Shown here one piece after another: positions 33,111 through 45,396 of a stretch of DNA of 64,000 nucleotides. The stretch's first letter is position 1, and every line of letters begins with the position of its first letter. This DNA is from Cannabis sativa (lineage: Eukaryota; Streptophyta; Magnoliopsida; Rosales; Cannabaceae). The notes under the pieces are model-generated. The model had not been told where the DNA came from, did not search any database, and saw nothing but the letters and a program-made list of their open reading frames with translations. The position numbers were made by a program, and so were the translations under genes. The stretch is from contig NC_083605.1 of NCBI RefSeq assembly GCF_029168945.1, positions 27,045,280-27,109,279 on the forward strand, in the 5' to 3' direction.

Positions 33111-34955
33111 AAAACGTGCCTTATATGCTGGTTTTGTTTTTGAATGTTTTTTAGCGACGATTTTTTTCGGTCGGTACATTTGAAAAATAGGAAAAAAAAA
33201 CAAATTTTCTGCAATTTTTTTCCCTGCATTAATTTTTAAATTTTGTAAAAATCTGCATAGTCACAACAATTAAACTAACGTCTAAATATATTTAAAATTT
33301 TGTATAGTCACAATAATTGAACTAACGCTAATTAATATCATCTAAATATGTATATGTATACACACTGTCTAACACGGTAACTGTTGTCGCTCCGCTTCCG
33401 CTTTCACATAATGAATCCACCGATCACGCATAATATTTATCTCATCATTAGTGTACGGAGTGGAGAACCTATCTTGTCGGGTCAACAATTGTATTGGATC
33501 TTCTACGACCATGAAACTTTCAATGAATTTCATGACGTAGTATCCACACTGTTTGTCATCGGGTTGTTGAGGACAAATAGGAGTCATCAACTGGTTAGGT
33601 CGATCAGGTCGTCATACCATTCGGTTATACATTGTGAACGATCTACAAAAAAAGTAAATTTAATGAGCATATATAAATTTATAAATAAAGAACACACTAA
33701 CATATTGGGATGTTTGATATAGAACTTACGTGGATATAATAAAGTTCAAATCATCCGGGATGTCGTCGTTGCCTGAATCCAAGTACGCCACCGTCTGCGT
33801 ACTTGGCTGGATGACTACAAGCATCCAGTGAAACATCTTCCTGCTCGGACAAATAAGTGTAAAACTGTTAACATATACATAATAATAAATTTTATGAAGA
33901 GTTAAAAATACCAAAATTATTTAGTTTACATCTACATATACCTATTATTATATGGGGCAATAAGCCATTTCTCTGAATTAGTCATCCTAGTCATTCGAGC
34001 GACTAGTGCTTGGCAACGATTACTCTCATCCCCTGCATCGGTGGCAATCGCACCCGGATTCAAAAATTCATAGACTCGATTCAACCCACCCATGTCCAAC
34101 AGTCTTTCTTTAAGGTACCTGATAAAATGTCATAATTAATAACTGTTGCTGTCAAAAGAACATTAGCAAGTTTATTATTAAGAGTTATAAATCATACTTG
34201 CACCAAACTCCTATTTGTTGGGCTCCCAAGTATTGCATGGTGCACAATTCTTGAATGTCACTCTTAGCAAGCCAAATAGAGTCATCTGCGACACCAAATA
34301 GCTCATTCTGGACTTGGAATTGGAGCATGGATGACTTGGGCCACCTTTTGACGAAGTTCCAAAATGCAATAATAGAAGAAGTTTGGCGTGGTTGGGCATA
34401 CTTTGCATTAACTTTTGCCTTACTCGGCCCCCCAGGGTGTTTTAGAGGCTGTGTTGGAGCTTTTCTTCACGGGTTGCTTCTGAAGTTTCTTGGTGGGTGG
34501 TTGTGTCTATATATATGAAAAAAAAAACAATAAGTTAGCAATGCCATTAACTAATAAACACAATAAGTTAAGTAAACAAATTGAAACATACCAAATATTT
34601 CCCAACAGGTGTAAGATAGTCTTTTGGCCATGCCACATGACCAATTCTGGAATGTGATCATCCTCATACTCCAAATTAACACCCTTAACCTTGTTAGACT
34701 TAGACGTTCCCTCGCCTGGAACTCTATTCTTTTCCCCGTGGTAAACCCAAACCTTATAACTCTTGTCTATTCCGTTCCTAAATAAATGCTCCTTTATACG
34801 AGCAATGTCCACACGCTCCATGTTACCACATTTAAGACAAGGACAAAGAACCAATTTAGTATTTTTAGCATTCTTCTGACAAAAGTCCAAGAAATGGTCA
34901 ACTCCTTCACTATACTCCGCTGATAATCTATTCGCACTCATCCAATTTCTATCAT

Positions 34956-35895
34956 TGTGACAGTCAGTAATCCCGTGATCCGTAAGGGGAAACACCAGGT
35001 AAGCTGTGCAATCTCACACCGCCTGGGGAAGGTCAAGTGGGATGATTCTGAGACTGTGTAGGTATGGGACTACACAGTTGAAGAGGGCTTAAATGGATTG
35101 ATTTGTACTACCTATGTCAACAAGGTGCATCTTGTTTTTCGGTAGCCCATCACGAAGGAACTCCACAGTTAAGCGAGCTTGACTTGGGAGGAATTTTAGG
35201 ATGGGTGAACTCCTGGGAAGTTTTCCCAGGAAGCGTACGAGTGAGGACAAAGCATGCTGGAAACACTCGTGTTGGTCTGTAGGGTCAGTCCTCAGTCCAT
35301 GAACCAGCCAGAGTGACGTACTCGTGTATAAGAGTCATTCATTTTGTGGGTGTAAGGACCCAATGGAGGCTTGAAGCGGGGACGTTACAAATGGTATCAG
35401 AGCCTTGACCCAGCCGGAAGTGTGGTCGACGAGGACGTCGGACCCCGTAAGGGGGGGTGATTGTGACAGTCAGTAATCCCGTGATCCGTAAGGGGAAACA
35501 CCAGGTAAGCTGTGCAATCTCACACTGCCTGGGGAAGGTCAAGTGGGATGATTTTGAGACTGTGTAGGTATGGGACTACACAGTTGAAGAGGGCTTAAAT
35601 GGATTGATTGGTACTACCTATGTCAACAAGGTGCATCTTTTTTTTCGGTAGCCCATCACGAAGGAACTCCACAGTTAAGCGAGCTTGACTTGGGAGGAAT
35701 TTTAGGATGGGTGACCTCCTGGGAAGTTTTTCCAGGAAGCGTGCGAGTGAGGACAAAGCATGCTGGAAACACTCGTGTTGGTCTGTAGGGTCAGTCATCA
35801 GTCCATGAACCAGCCAGAGTGACGTACTCGTGTATAAGAGTCATTCATTCTGTGGGTGTAAGGACCCAATGGAGGCTTGAAGCGAGGACGTTACA
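34956..35895 (+). mobile_element. Cassandra TRIM (LTR-int-LTR)
   Basis: LTRs 34956-35389 and 35462-35895, both 434 bp and nearly identical. The internal domain 35390-35461 has primer site TGGTATCAGAGCC (35392-35404) and polypurine tract (35449-35460). The flanks ATCAT and ATCCA are similar but not identical target duplications. It is inserted directly behind the start codon of the CACTA gene, in the opposite orientation. Subtype differs slightly from the dimer at 13511. Confidence 0.95.
35122..35235 (+). ncRNA. 5S-like pol III region in Cassandra LTR
   Basis: A box AGTTAAGCGAGCTT (35167-35180) and C box GGATGGGTGAACTCC... (35199-35220, one change from 5S GACC). The second LTR has the A box at 35673-35686 and an intact C box at 35705-35726. 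Resembles 5S rRNA control regions but is not an rRNA gene. Confidence 0.82.
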
Positions 35896-37090
35896 ATCCA
35901 TTTTGAAATTTCTAAAAAAAAAAATTATTCAGTTATTTGTTTAAATATGTGTATATATTTTATTGAATTTTATGCATTTTAGTGAAATTTATCCTAATTC
36001 TAGTAAAATTTCGGCAGCATAACAGCCGTAATCGGACATTCCCAAAAATTAAAAGCATGAAGAAAAAATAACTAATAAACACATAAAACAATATAATAAT
36101 AAGAAAATAACATTAACAATATAAAATTATCCACCCATCCGACCGCAGTACATGTATTCGCAGAACCTACTTCACTACAGATGAATATTTAAGATATTCA
36201 AACTCTTCTAACATGCATATATATTCCAACCATCCGACCGCAGTACAATTAATCGCAGAACCTACTTCACTACGGATGAATATCTAACATATTCAAACTC
36301 CACTAAACAAAGAATTATAAAGTTTTTAGAGATTATACCTTTCTCCAATAGATAGAGTTACAATTGTGCAACCTTCAGTCAACATAAAGAACCCAAAACC
36401 TACAAATAAATACATAATCTGTTAACAAGTATCAACTCTCAAATGCAATATATTAATATAAATATGTATTGTATTGTACTAAGAGGAAATTGTATTGTAT
36501 TATTAATTGTACTCACATATAGATCTATCACTCACTACATGATCATCAATTACCAATTCAATTAATTTCATTAAACAAATGGACTCTTATTTCATGTATG
36601 TATGCCACCAAAAATTGTATCAACTTCACCTCATTAATTTAATATATAGATAATACATATCTCTGTAGCTTTAAAGATTATACCTTTCTCCAATAAAAAT
36701 AACTACAATTGCACAATCTTCATTCAACACAAACAATCCAAAAACCTACAAATGAATACATAAAAACCAATAAACAATTAATAGACTTCTTTGAGTACTT
36801 ATCTTAAAATAAATTGAGTAAAAAAACTCAAGCCAACTGTTATAATTATATTTTTATCCAAAATGATACATGGCGCTTATAATCATCATCATTATCTAGA
36901 AAGAAACTTAAAATAAAAGGTAAGACTTGGATAAAGTATATTGAGACATAGTAGACATAATATTTATATCAATATATATTAAAATGAGGTATAATATTGG
37001 ACCCAACAGAACTGAAAGGCATGGCTATAATAGTGCTAGCAATAACAGTAGTACTAGCAAGTAGTGTAGTGGTGTCTTATCATAACTAAT
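35896..37090. other. CACTA noncoding interior with direct repeats
   Basis: AT-rich sequence upstream of the CACTA gene. Two direct repeat pairs are visible: about 36131-36212 with 36227-36305 (CCATCCGACCGCAGTACA, CAGAACCTACTTCACTAC) and about 36333-36415 with 36670-36757 (GATTATACCTTTCTCCAATA). No gene seen. Confidence 0.7.
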
Positions 37091-37144
37091 TACACTTGGA
37101 TAAACTAAGTTTTATTTATTGGCTCTCATCTCTATAGTTTAACT

Positions 37145-37660
37145 ATTTTACTTTATAAAATAAATAGTGTATTTTCAAAGCTCCCACCCCACTCTTCAAT
37201 CCCTGCCTAACACAACACATTTTTCTCTTCCTTTCCTATATCCTTCTGTTCCTCTGTTTTTCTTTCTTCTTATTCTCAAGAAAACAAAGCACTACTAAAA
37301 CCCAAGTCAATTAAATTGGTTTTATTACAATATTTGAATTATAAACTAATAATATTTACGGCGTGTGTGCGTATGCCACAATTACCTTATCTTTTAAGTT
37401 TATGTACTTGTTCTATATTTCTTAATATATAACAATATAATGTTTATGTATTTTGGGTTGTTTGCTATATTCAGGGGATTATCTTCATATATATATATAT
37501 ATGGCTAACCAAAATGTGGCTTCGTCGTCTTAGATGGAATTAGGAAATGGGTGTGTCACCATTTCCATGAACAAGCTTCAGAGACTTAATGAAATCCATA
37601 ATATTGGTGTGTCGCCATTTTTTCAGTTTGTAATTATAGTCCACTCCAATTTATGAATCA
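37145..37660 (+). other. Possible captured host gene 5' end (promoter, 5' UTR, first codons)
   Basis: Plus strand, opposite to the CACTA gene. TATA-like CTTTATAAAATAAATAG (37151-37167) is followed by a CT-rich leader (37180-37290) and a run of AT with splice-acceptor-like TTCAG (37475). ATGGCTAACCAAAATGTGG follows at 37501, giving MANQNVASSS then a stop, then MELGNGCVTISMNKLQRLNEIH in the same frame. It looks like a plant gene start picked up by the transposon, but I cannot name the donor. Capture is an inference. Confidence 0.4.
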
Positions 37661-38560
37661 AATACATTGAAACTTATGAATCAAAATTTTGGTTTGGATA
37701 CCATTTTAAATATAAATATTTTACTGTACTTGCACAGACCATTTATTTTCAACAAAAAAAGAAAAAGAAAAAAAAGGGTAGGAGATTTACTAGTTTTTGA
37801 CAGTGGTAGTTTCAAAATATTTACGCTAGTAATGTATGTAAGCTTTGATATTATACATTTCTATTGGGTCTATATTTTTCCAACGAAAAACAGATATCTC
37901 CTTTAGATTCATTGGAGATATATAAAAATTAGTTTACATTCCTATAAAGACAAAGACAGATTTGAATGCATTTGATTCCTAAATGCCCTATACCAGTTTG
38001 AATGCTTAGCCAAAATTATGGATCAAACTAAAAGAATATGTATCCATATATTATAATCAAGTTGCTATGTGACTAATTTGTGAGTAATCTGTAATGTATA
38101 CATTTCCTTAGTTATTTCTAGTGAAATTTTTACCACAATAACTCTATTATTGTACAGTATTTTACCCAAAGTGGCCTGATTAACATCAACCAGAGTAATA
38201 GACGATCTCTATTATTGTACAGTATTCTATGATATTTCATTTCTTCATAAAACAAAAATAACCAAATGACAGCCATAACATACCCGAACTCTGAACTGAC
38301 GAAGAGAAGAGAAGAGAGGGCTGGTGCCGTCGTCAACCACCTCAGACCACGCGTGTGATAGAGAACGGAGAACCGACGAAGAGAAGATGGGGCAGTGCTG
38401 TCGTCGATGGAGAATTGACGAAGAGGGGAGTGGTAGTGCCGAGCTACGTGCTAGAGAGATGGGGTTACGAGAGAGAGTGGGCGGCAAATGAAATGGGGCT
38501 GTATATGACTAGGTTATTTTGGCTAAAAAATTGGGGGGAATAATATTAATAAGTATTAAA
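37661..38560. other. CACTA right interior, noncoding
   Basis: No convincing gene. Contains a repeated segment with CTCTATTATTGTACAGTATT (38141 and 38208) and a purine-rich region with three related GACGAAGAG units (38298-38430). This part lies 5' of the CACTA gene and may hold its promoter. Confidence 0.6.
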
Positions 38561-38576
38561 ATTAAAAAAAAAAATA

Positions 38577-38683
38577 ATGGGGTATACCTGACGGTTTAAA
38601 ACCGTCGGGTATAGTATAGCCGACGGTTTTAAACCGTCGGCTACACTATACCCGACGGTTTTAAGCCGTCGGGTACTCCATTA
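38577..38683. repeat. About 107-bp palindrome, CACTA right end
   Basis: Centred in GCCGACGGTTTTAAACCGTCGGC context (about 38619-38641). Arms alternate CGACGG and CCGTCG units and TATA spacers, mirroring the left-end palindrome. Confidence 0.8.
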
Positions 38684-38870
38684 TTTTTTTTTTCGTCTAT
38701 TTATTATTTTAATAATAACCGTCGCCTATTATTGTTGCTACTGTTCAAAACCGTCGGGAATGCTCATTTTTCCCGACGGTTTTGAACAGTTACTTAATTT
38801 TTTTAGCGACGGTCCCAAAAAAAATTCGTTTTTAAAACCGTCGCGAAAACGAATATTTGTAGTAGTGCAA

Positions 38871-39229
38871 AAAGGGACTGAATGTTAAAGTTGCAGGAAA
38901 GGTACTTATTCATTCTAAAGAAAGTTCTATAAATTTTTGGCACCATTCCAAATTGCCTAAACTACTAGTGTTATTTCCTGATTAACCAAAAGTAGTTGCC
39001 AAAGGTATAGAATCCAGTATCCCAAAAAGAGTAAACATATAGAGAGGAATTTCACATTATCAATGATTTTGTGATTAAGGAAGAGTAAAGGTGGAGAAGA
39101 GGTTGTGTTTAATTCAACTTTTCAGATCCTATTACAAGGAGTTTACTACTACTACACTTGATTTGTATATCAAGGTGTTGAGATTATTTGAAATGCACGT
39201 TTTGTTTTATGTAAGTGCAAGTGGGAGTT
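38871..39229 (+). pseudogene. Decayed copia pol end and polypurine tract
   Basis: Resumes the host copia sequence after the CACTA and matches 61918-62273. It ends with the purine tract AAGTGGGAGTT (39219-39229) directly before the 3' LTR. No frame is open. Confidence 0.8.
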
Positions 39230-41103
39230 TGTTGGGTTTTATGCCCTAAATAAAACTCATTTCAATATAATCAGATTTACTTATTAATATAGATCAGAAA
39301 TAACAGTTAATGTTGCATGGTTCACATGATTTATTTCATCATTATATGTACATAATGTATGAATTCATCTGAATCCCTTTTCACATACTTGATCCTGTTT
39401 ATTGTGTTGTCAACATATTGGAAAGTAAACATGACTATGTGAATAAAGTTTCCTAGATTTATCAAACACAGGGTTTTACTGATATGATAATATCTACAAC
39501 AGAGTTTACTTGCATTTAGAGAAATGCTATGTTCTTTCCAGAGCATTGGTTAAAGTAAAGCTCAGGTTGGATGCATGGAGTATGCATCGGAAGGGACCGA
39601 TATTGAACTTTGACTTAGATTTATTAAACTTACAGTAATATCTATTCAAGTCATTATCGCCTAGTTGATCCTAGATCAAATGATCTTAATCCTATTATGA
39701 TTAGGCTCAATCTCAAGAGGCTATTTGTGTTCTTTGATTTGTTAGTTAAGCCTACTTTTAGGTCAGGGTGATACGTACATTTTGGGAACACGGTAGTGCA
39801 ATTGAGTGGGAGCGCTAACATAAACATGGAATCTATAGCTTCTATCTAGCGAATAGTAAGCAAAGGATGATCTCCTTCGACCTTGACCAAACAAAAATAA
39901 ATGGTGGAGTACTCATTTCACATAAGCTAAAATATCATTTATACGGGGTTAAGTGTTTTAAGGATAAAAGACATTGTAGGGTGTAACGGTATCCCTTTAC
40001 AGTGTAGATCATTCATATAGAGGATCATTGATCAAATTAGGATTATAACAATGGATAACTAATGATGTGTCTATATGGTGGAACATATAGAGCATTCTAT
40101 ATACTGAGAGTGTAATTCTAAGTTCTATGCGTGGATTCAACGAAGAATTAATAAGTTAGTGAATTTAGGTTATAAATTCTTGATCTGCTTATTGGAAGCT
40201 CGGTTATATAATTGGTTGATAATATTGCTTGTAAGACTCATATAATTGGTTTTGATTAATCAATTATAATTCTCAATTTAGACTATGTCTATTTGTGAAT
40301 TTTTCACTAAGTAAGGGCGAAATTGTAATGAAAGAGTTTTAGGGGTATATTTGTTAATTATGATACTTTTTGTATGGTTCAATTAACAAATATGATAAAT
40401 GACAATATTATTTAATAATTATTTATAGTTATTAAATAATTAGAATTGACATTTAAATGGTTGAATTTGAAAATTGGCGTTTTTGAGAAAATGAGATACA
40501 GAAATGGTAAAACTGCAAATGTAAAAAGTGAGGCCCAAATCCATATTATATAGGGCCGACCACTTTTATAGGATTTATCTTCTGATATTTTCATTATTTT
40601 AATGCCAAATAATTCAAACCTAACCCTAGTGGAATGCTATAAATAGATAGTGAAGACTTCAGGAAATTTACACTAAACTTTCACACTTTTCATTCAGAAA
40701 AAATCTGAGCCTCTCTCTCTCTATCTGGCCGCCCACTCTCTCTCTCTCTCTTCTTCCTTAAGATTTCGAAACACTTAGTGATTAGAGTAGTGCCCACACA
40801 CAACAATTGATACCTCAGTCATAGTGAGGAAGATCGTGAAGAAAGACATTCAACAAGAAGGAGTTTCAGCACTAAAGAAGGAGAGAAAGAGATCCAGGTT
40901 CAGATATTGATAATGCTCTGCTACAGAATGGAATCAAGGGCTAGATATCTGAACGGAAGGAGTCATATTATTCCGCTGCACCCAATGTAAGGTTTACTAA
41001 ACTTTATATGTGTTTATTTCATCGTTTTAGAAAGTTCATATTTAGGATGTTAATCAACATACTTGTGAGTAGATCTAAGATCCTGGTAAAATAATTTCCA
41101 ACA
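39230..41103 (+). repeat. Copia 3' LTR (1874 bp)
   Basis: TGTTGGGTTTTATGCCC...TTCCAACA, preceded by a polypurine tract and followed by gypsy C LTR sequence. TATA box CTATAAATAG at 40637-40646, CT-repeat leader 40712-40755. Closely related to the fragment 25530-26737. Confidence 0.93.
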
Positions 41104-41818
41104 TAAACTCATAGAGAACTAACAAAACCAAGCTTAAAAGCCTAGGAAATCACCAAGAACATAAGGAGGAAACTTACCTCAAGATTCTACGTTGACTTGG
41201 GGTTAGATTCAGCTTGAAATAAGGAAGAATAGTTGAAGAAAATTTCCCCAAAGCTGGCTGGTTCTATCTTGCTCAAAGGAAGGAAAGAAGGAGAAGCTTG
41301 GTTTTATTACTTGCTTTGTAAGTTATCCCATTATATAGTTTCCTTTTTCCTTCTTTACGTTTTTTTTTAAAAAAAAATAATAATCAGCCCTAAAAAAAGT
41401 CAAAAGGCAAAATTCGTAAATACCAAAAGACTAATCTACCCCTCCAAAACTTTTAAAATAACTTAGGGGCATTTTGGTAATTTTACTAATCCATTAAACC
41501 GACATTCGAAAAATTCTAACCTAGTCCGGAATATCCTCAAAATATTTCTCCCATTAATGTCATGACATTTCTGACCTCATTGCTAAATTCCACAGTCGTC
41601 GTGCCCGATAAAATATTTTTATTTCAATAATAGTATCCTCGATACCCACATATCTCAATATAACCTCCGTAATTAATAAATTACGCTTGGTACAATCATT
41701 CATTAAATCTTTACTAATTACCCTAAGTAAGATCATAATCTTACTTCGTTACCAAAATTATTACATATTTAATAAAATATGTCTATTTAAATATCATTTT
41801 ATTTTCTGGGATATTACA
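41104..41818 (-). repeat. Gypsy C LTR, second part
   Basis: Ends ATATTACA followed by a polypurine tract in reverse (41819-41836). With 15177-16071 it makes one LTR of about 1.6 kb. No gene. Confidence 0.82.
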
Positions 41819-44800
41819 ACTTTCCCCCTTATAGGAATTTCATCCTCGAAATTTACCTAAAAAGCTCGGGATACTGCTCCCGCATCTGCGACTCTAATTT
41901 CCAAGTCGCTTCTTTAATCTTGTTGTTCTGCCACAATACTTTAACTAGCGGAATAGTCTTGTTCCGCAACACCTTTCCCTTCCTGTATTAAATCTGTACT
42001 GGTTGTTCTTCACATGACAGGTCGATTTGAAGCTCGATGTCTTCATAACTTAAGAGATGATTTGTATCAGCTACATATTTTCGAAGCATCGAGACATGAA
42101 ACACGTTATGAATCCCAGACAAAGCAGGAGGTAGAGCCAACTGATGAGCAACCTGACCTACTTTCTCAAGAATCTCGAACGGGCCAATAAACTTGGGACT
42201 CAACTTTCCCTTCTTCCCGAACCTTCAAATTCCTTTCATTGGGGATACCTGAAGGATGACAAAATCCCCAATCTGGAATTCAACATCGCCACGCTTTGGA
42301 TCTGCGTAGCTTTTCTGTCTACTCTGTTAAGCAAGCATATGAGCTCGAATCTTTTCAATAGCCTCACTCGTTCTTTGGATAGCTTCAGGTCCAAGATACC
42401 TGCGTTCACCAGCTTCATCCCAGTGAATGGGTGAACGACACTTCCTTCCATAAAGCATCTCACAAGGAGTCATGCCAATGGTACTCTGATAACTATTGTT
42501 ATAAGAAAACTCGATCAGAGGTAGATACTTGTTCCAAGAACCTTCAAAATCCATTACACATGCTCTCAGCATATCCTCAAGTATTTGGATAGTCCAATCA
42601 GATTGACCATCAGTTTGAGGATGAAAAGTTGTACTGAATTTTAATTTAGAACCCATTGCTCGCTGTAAACTTTCCCAGAACATGGATGTAAACTTTGGAT
42701 CTCGATTAGAAACTATCGACTTTAAGGAACCATGAAGCCGAACTATCTCTTTACCGTACAAATCAGCATATTGATCCACTGTATACATTGTTCGCACTGG
42801 TAGAAAGTGTTCAGACTTTGTATATAGATCCACTATCACCCAAATAGAGTCATAATACCCTACTGTTTTGGGCAATCCCACCACAAAATCCATGGTGATG
42901 TCTTCCCATTTCCACTCGGGAATCTTTAGAGGCTAAAGCAAACCTGCCGGCCTCTGATGTTCTGCTTTAATTTGCTGACAGGTTAAGCATCTTGACACAT
43001 ATTCAACAATATCCCTCTTCATACCCGGCCGCTAGTATAAAGCTTTCACATCATGATGCATTTTGGTTGTTCCCGAGTGTAAGGAGTACGGTGTAGTATG
43101 AGATTCATCAAGAATCTCCTGTATGATATCTTTGTCAGCCGGTACACAAATTCTATTCTTGTATCGCAATAACCCATCAGAAGAAAATGAAAAGTCTTTT
43201 GCCATTCTGTCCTCTAACTTCTCCTTATGCCCATGCAACTCAGGATCACTTTGTTGAGCCACTCTAATTATTTCCAACAGCTCAGACTGTAGGGTAATAT
43301 TGGCAAGTTTTCCAATTACAAATTCAATTCCCGCTCTAGTCATATCCTCAGCCAACTCTGCTGAAATCTTCTTTAGTGCACAAACCTGCCCTGGGCCATT
43401 TCGACTTAAAGCATCTGCTACCACATTTTCCTTCCAAGGGTGGTAGAGAATCTCGCAGTCATAATCTTTGACAAGTTATAACCATCATTGTTGCCTCATA
43501 TTTAGATCCTTCTGGGTGAAAAAGTACTTGAGGCTTTTATGATCAGTATAAATCTCACACTTCTCATCATACATATAGTGACGCCAAACTTTCATTGCGA
43601 AAACAACCGCTGCCAGTTAAATATCATGGGTAGGATACTGCTGTTCATACTCTTTCAATTGCCTGGATGCATAAGAAATCACTTTCCCTGACTGCATAAG
43701 AACACAACCTAACCCTTGTTTGGATGCATCACATTAATTCACAAATTTTTCATCACTTATCGGTAAGGTTAACACAGGAGTGGTAATCAACCTTTGTTTC
43801 AATTCCTGGAAACTACTTTCACATTTATCAGTCCAAACGAACTTGCAATTCTTTCAAGTCAACTTTTTTAAGGGCGTAGAAATCTTTGCAAAGCCCTCAA
43901 CAAACCTTCTATAATACCCTGCCAATCCCAAGAAACTTCTAACTTCAGTTGCTGACTTAGATCGAGGCCAATCTCGTACCGCTTCAATCTTCACCGGATC
44001 CACTAGAATACAATCTTTACTTACCACATGGCCCAAGAAATTCACCTGAGGCAACCAAAATTCGCATTTCTTGAACTTGGCATACAACTTATGCTCCCTG
44101 AGACGTTGTAACACCATCCGAAGATGTCTTTCGTGAGTCTCTTCCGTGTTAGAATAAATTAGAATATCATCAATAAAGACGCTAACAAAATCATCCAGAA
44201 AGTCTTTGAATACTTAGTTCATTAAGTCCATAAATGCCGCTGGGGCATTTGTTAATCCAAAAGACATTACCAGAAATTCATAGTGTCCATACCGGGTCTA
44301 AAAAGCTGTCTTAGGAATATCCTCTTCCCAAATCCTCAACTGGTGATAACCAGATCGAAGATCGATCTTCGAGAAGACGGTCTTCCCCTGTAGCTGATTG
44401 AATAGGTCATCAATTCTTTATAGAGGATACTTGTTCTTCACTGTTAACTTATTCAACTCCCGGTAGTCAATGAACATTCGTAAAGTTCCATCCTTCTTTT
44501 TCACAAAAAAACTGGTGCACCCCAAGGTGAGGTACTTAGTCTTGTAAATTTTAAATCCACCATCCCCTGTAATTGCACTTTTAACTCTTTCAGCTCAGTA
44601 GGTGCCATCATGTAGGGAGCTATTGATACAGGCTCTACCCCTGGTATTAGATCAATCTCAAAATCAATTTCACATTTTGGTGGTAACCCTAGTAACTCTT
44701 CTGGAAAAACATCCAGAAATTCGCGAACCACTGGAACATGCTTCGGTCCCGCTGGTGGTTCCCTAGTAATATCCACAACATTTTCTAAGAAACCCATGTG

Positions 44801-45396
44801 TCCCTCACACAAAAAATATCTTGCCTTAAGCGCTGACATTAAGGGAATCTGAGATCCCTGCATCCTACCCACAAATACAAAGGGGTCCTCGTCCTCAGAC
44901 TGAAAGTTACCATCTTTTTTTGAAATCAATAGTGGTGTTATATTTAGCAAGCCAATCAATGCCCAAAATAACATCAAAGTCCTCCAAGTTTAGTTTTATC
45001 AGATCAACTGATAAGTCCCTTCCTTCCACAATTACTGGAAGGGATCGAACCCACCTGCCAGAGATAACCAACTCTCCAGTAGCCAATAAAGTTCCAAAGC
45101 CTCTAGCAAGTACATCACTAGGCCCATTCAATTTCTCAATTATTCTACTTGAATATAAGAATGTGTCGCACTAGAATCAATCAGAATAGTTAATAAAGTA
45201 CCAGCAATAGAAAGCTGACCTGTCACAGTGGAAGGGCCAGCATCAGCCTCGGCCTGAGTCAGGGTAAAAACCCGAGCAGGAGCAGGTGTATCATCCTTCT
45301 TTTGCTTTGGTCGTAGCAGCTGTGGATAATTCCTCTTCATGTGACCCACTACCCCATAGTGGAAACAGGTCTTGGCCTGACACTCGCCCTAGTGGC
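41819..45396 (-). pseudogene. Gypsy C gag-pol remnant (Tekay-like, heavily broken)
   Basis: Minus-strand order: zinc knuckle remnant (about 45390-45340), protease (DSSATHSYIQ; the usual DSGAT has lost its Gly, about 45190), RT ([16 protein letters not shown] near 44240-44170), RNase H, integrase finger (CQQIK context), integrase core (42893-42327: [21 protein letters not shown]), then the C-terminal part (42203-41985). Many stops and shifts. The integrase shows SNRDPKF where relatives have SDRDPKF. Gag upstream of the knuckle is cut off by the copia LTR at 45397. Confidence 0.9.

Larger units (their letters stand above)
33369..35901 (-). pseudogene. CACTA gene: transposase-associated domain plus Ulp1-type (C48) protease, five exons, broken
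   Basis: Minus strand. The start codon (35901-35899) is separated from exon 1 (34955-34592) by the inserted Cassandra. Exon 1 encodes RNWMSANRLSAEYSEGV, CPCLKCGN and HGE, a Transpos_assoc domain. Introns with GT-AG ends: 34591-34507, 34197-34119, 33941-33841, 33729-33643. Exons 2-5 join in one frame across all splice sites. They encode DDSIWLAKSDIQ, the catalytic HW (MFHWMLVV), Asp (YLDSG) and QCGYYVM with the catalytic Cys, an Ulp1 protease C-terminal half. Breaks: a frameshift in exon 1, a one-base shift at a G run in exon 2 (about 34430), and a stop early in exon 5 (about 33615). Ulp1-like domains are known as passengers in CACTA and Mutator-like elements. Confidence 0.85.
32819..38867 (-). 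mobile_element. CACTA (En/Spm) transposon, internal-deletion derivative
   Basis: Terminal inverted repeats start CACTACTACAAAAA (32819) and end TTTGTAGTAGTG (38867), with a perfect 3-bp duplication CAA (32816-32818, 38868-38870). The related copia copy shows the empty site near 61911. Both ends carry large palindromes built from CGACGGTTTTAAACCGTCG units. The gene inside (minus strand) has a transposase-associated N-terminal domain and an Ulp1-like protease, but I see no TNP2 transposase domain between them. It is therefore non-autonomous. A Cassandra element (34956-35895) is nested in it. Confidence 0.95.
16072..41103 (+). mobile_element. Plus-strand copia complex (Angela/BARE-like) nested in gypsy C LTR
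   Basis: Begins with a full LTR and ends with a full LTR. In between lie primer site, leader, gag, decayed pol, a gypsy LTR fragment, a second truncated LTR plus leader, decayed pol and a CACTA element. The outer LTRs are clearly diverged from each other (for example around 17520-17700 versus 40650-40850), so they did not arise from one insertion. The flanks show CTAAA on the left and TAAA on the right, compatible with a duplication that lost one base. I infer recombination between two related elements. Confidence 0.75.

Noticed and set aside
33384..33722. 112-codon plus-strand ORF in the CACTA
   Set aside because: Antisense shadow of the Ulp1 exons on the minus strand.
38245..38487. Serine/arginine-rich ORF in the CACTA right part
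   Set aside because: Arises from purine-rich GACGAAGAG repeats; no homologous frame seen.
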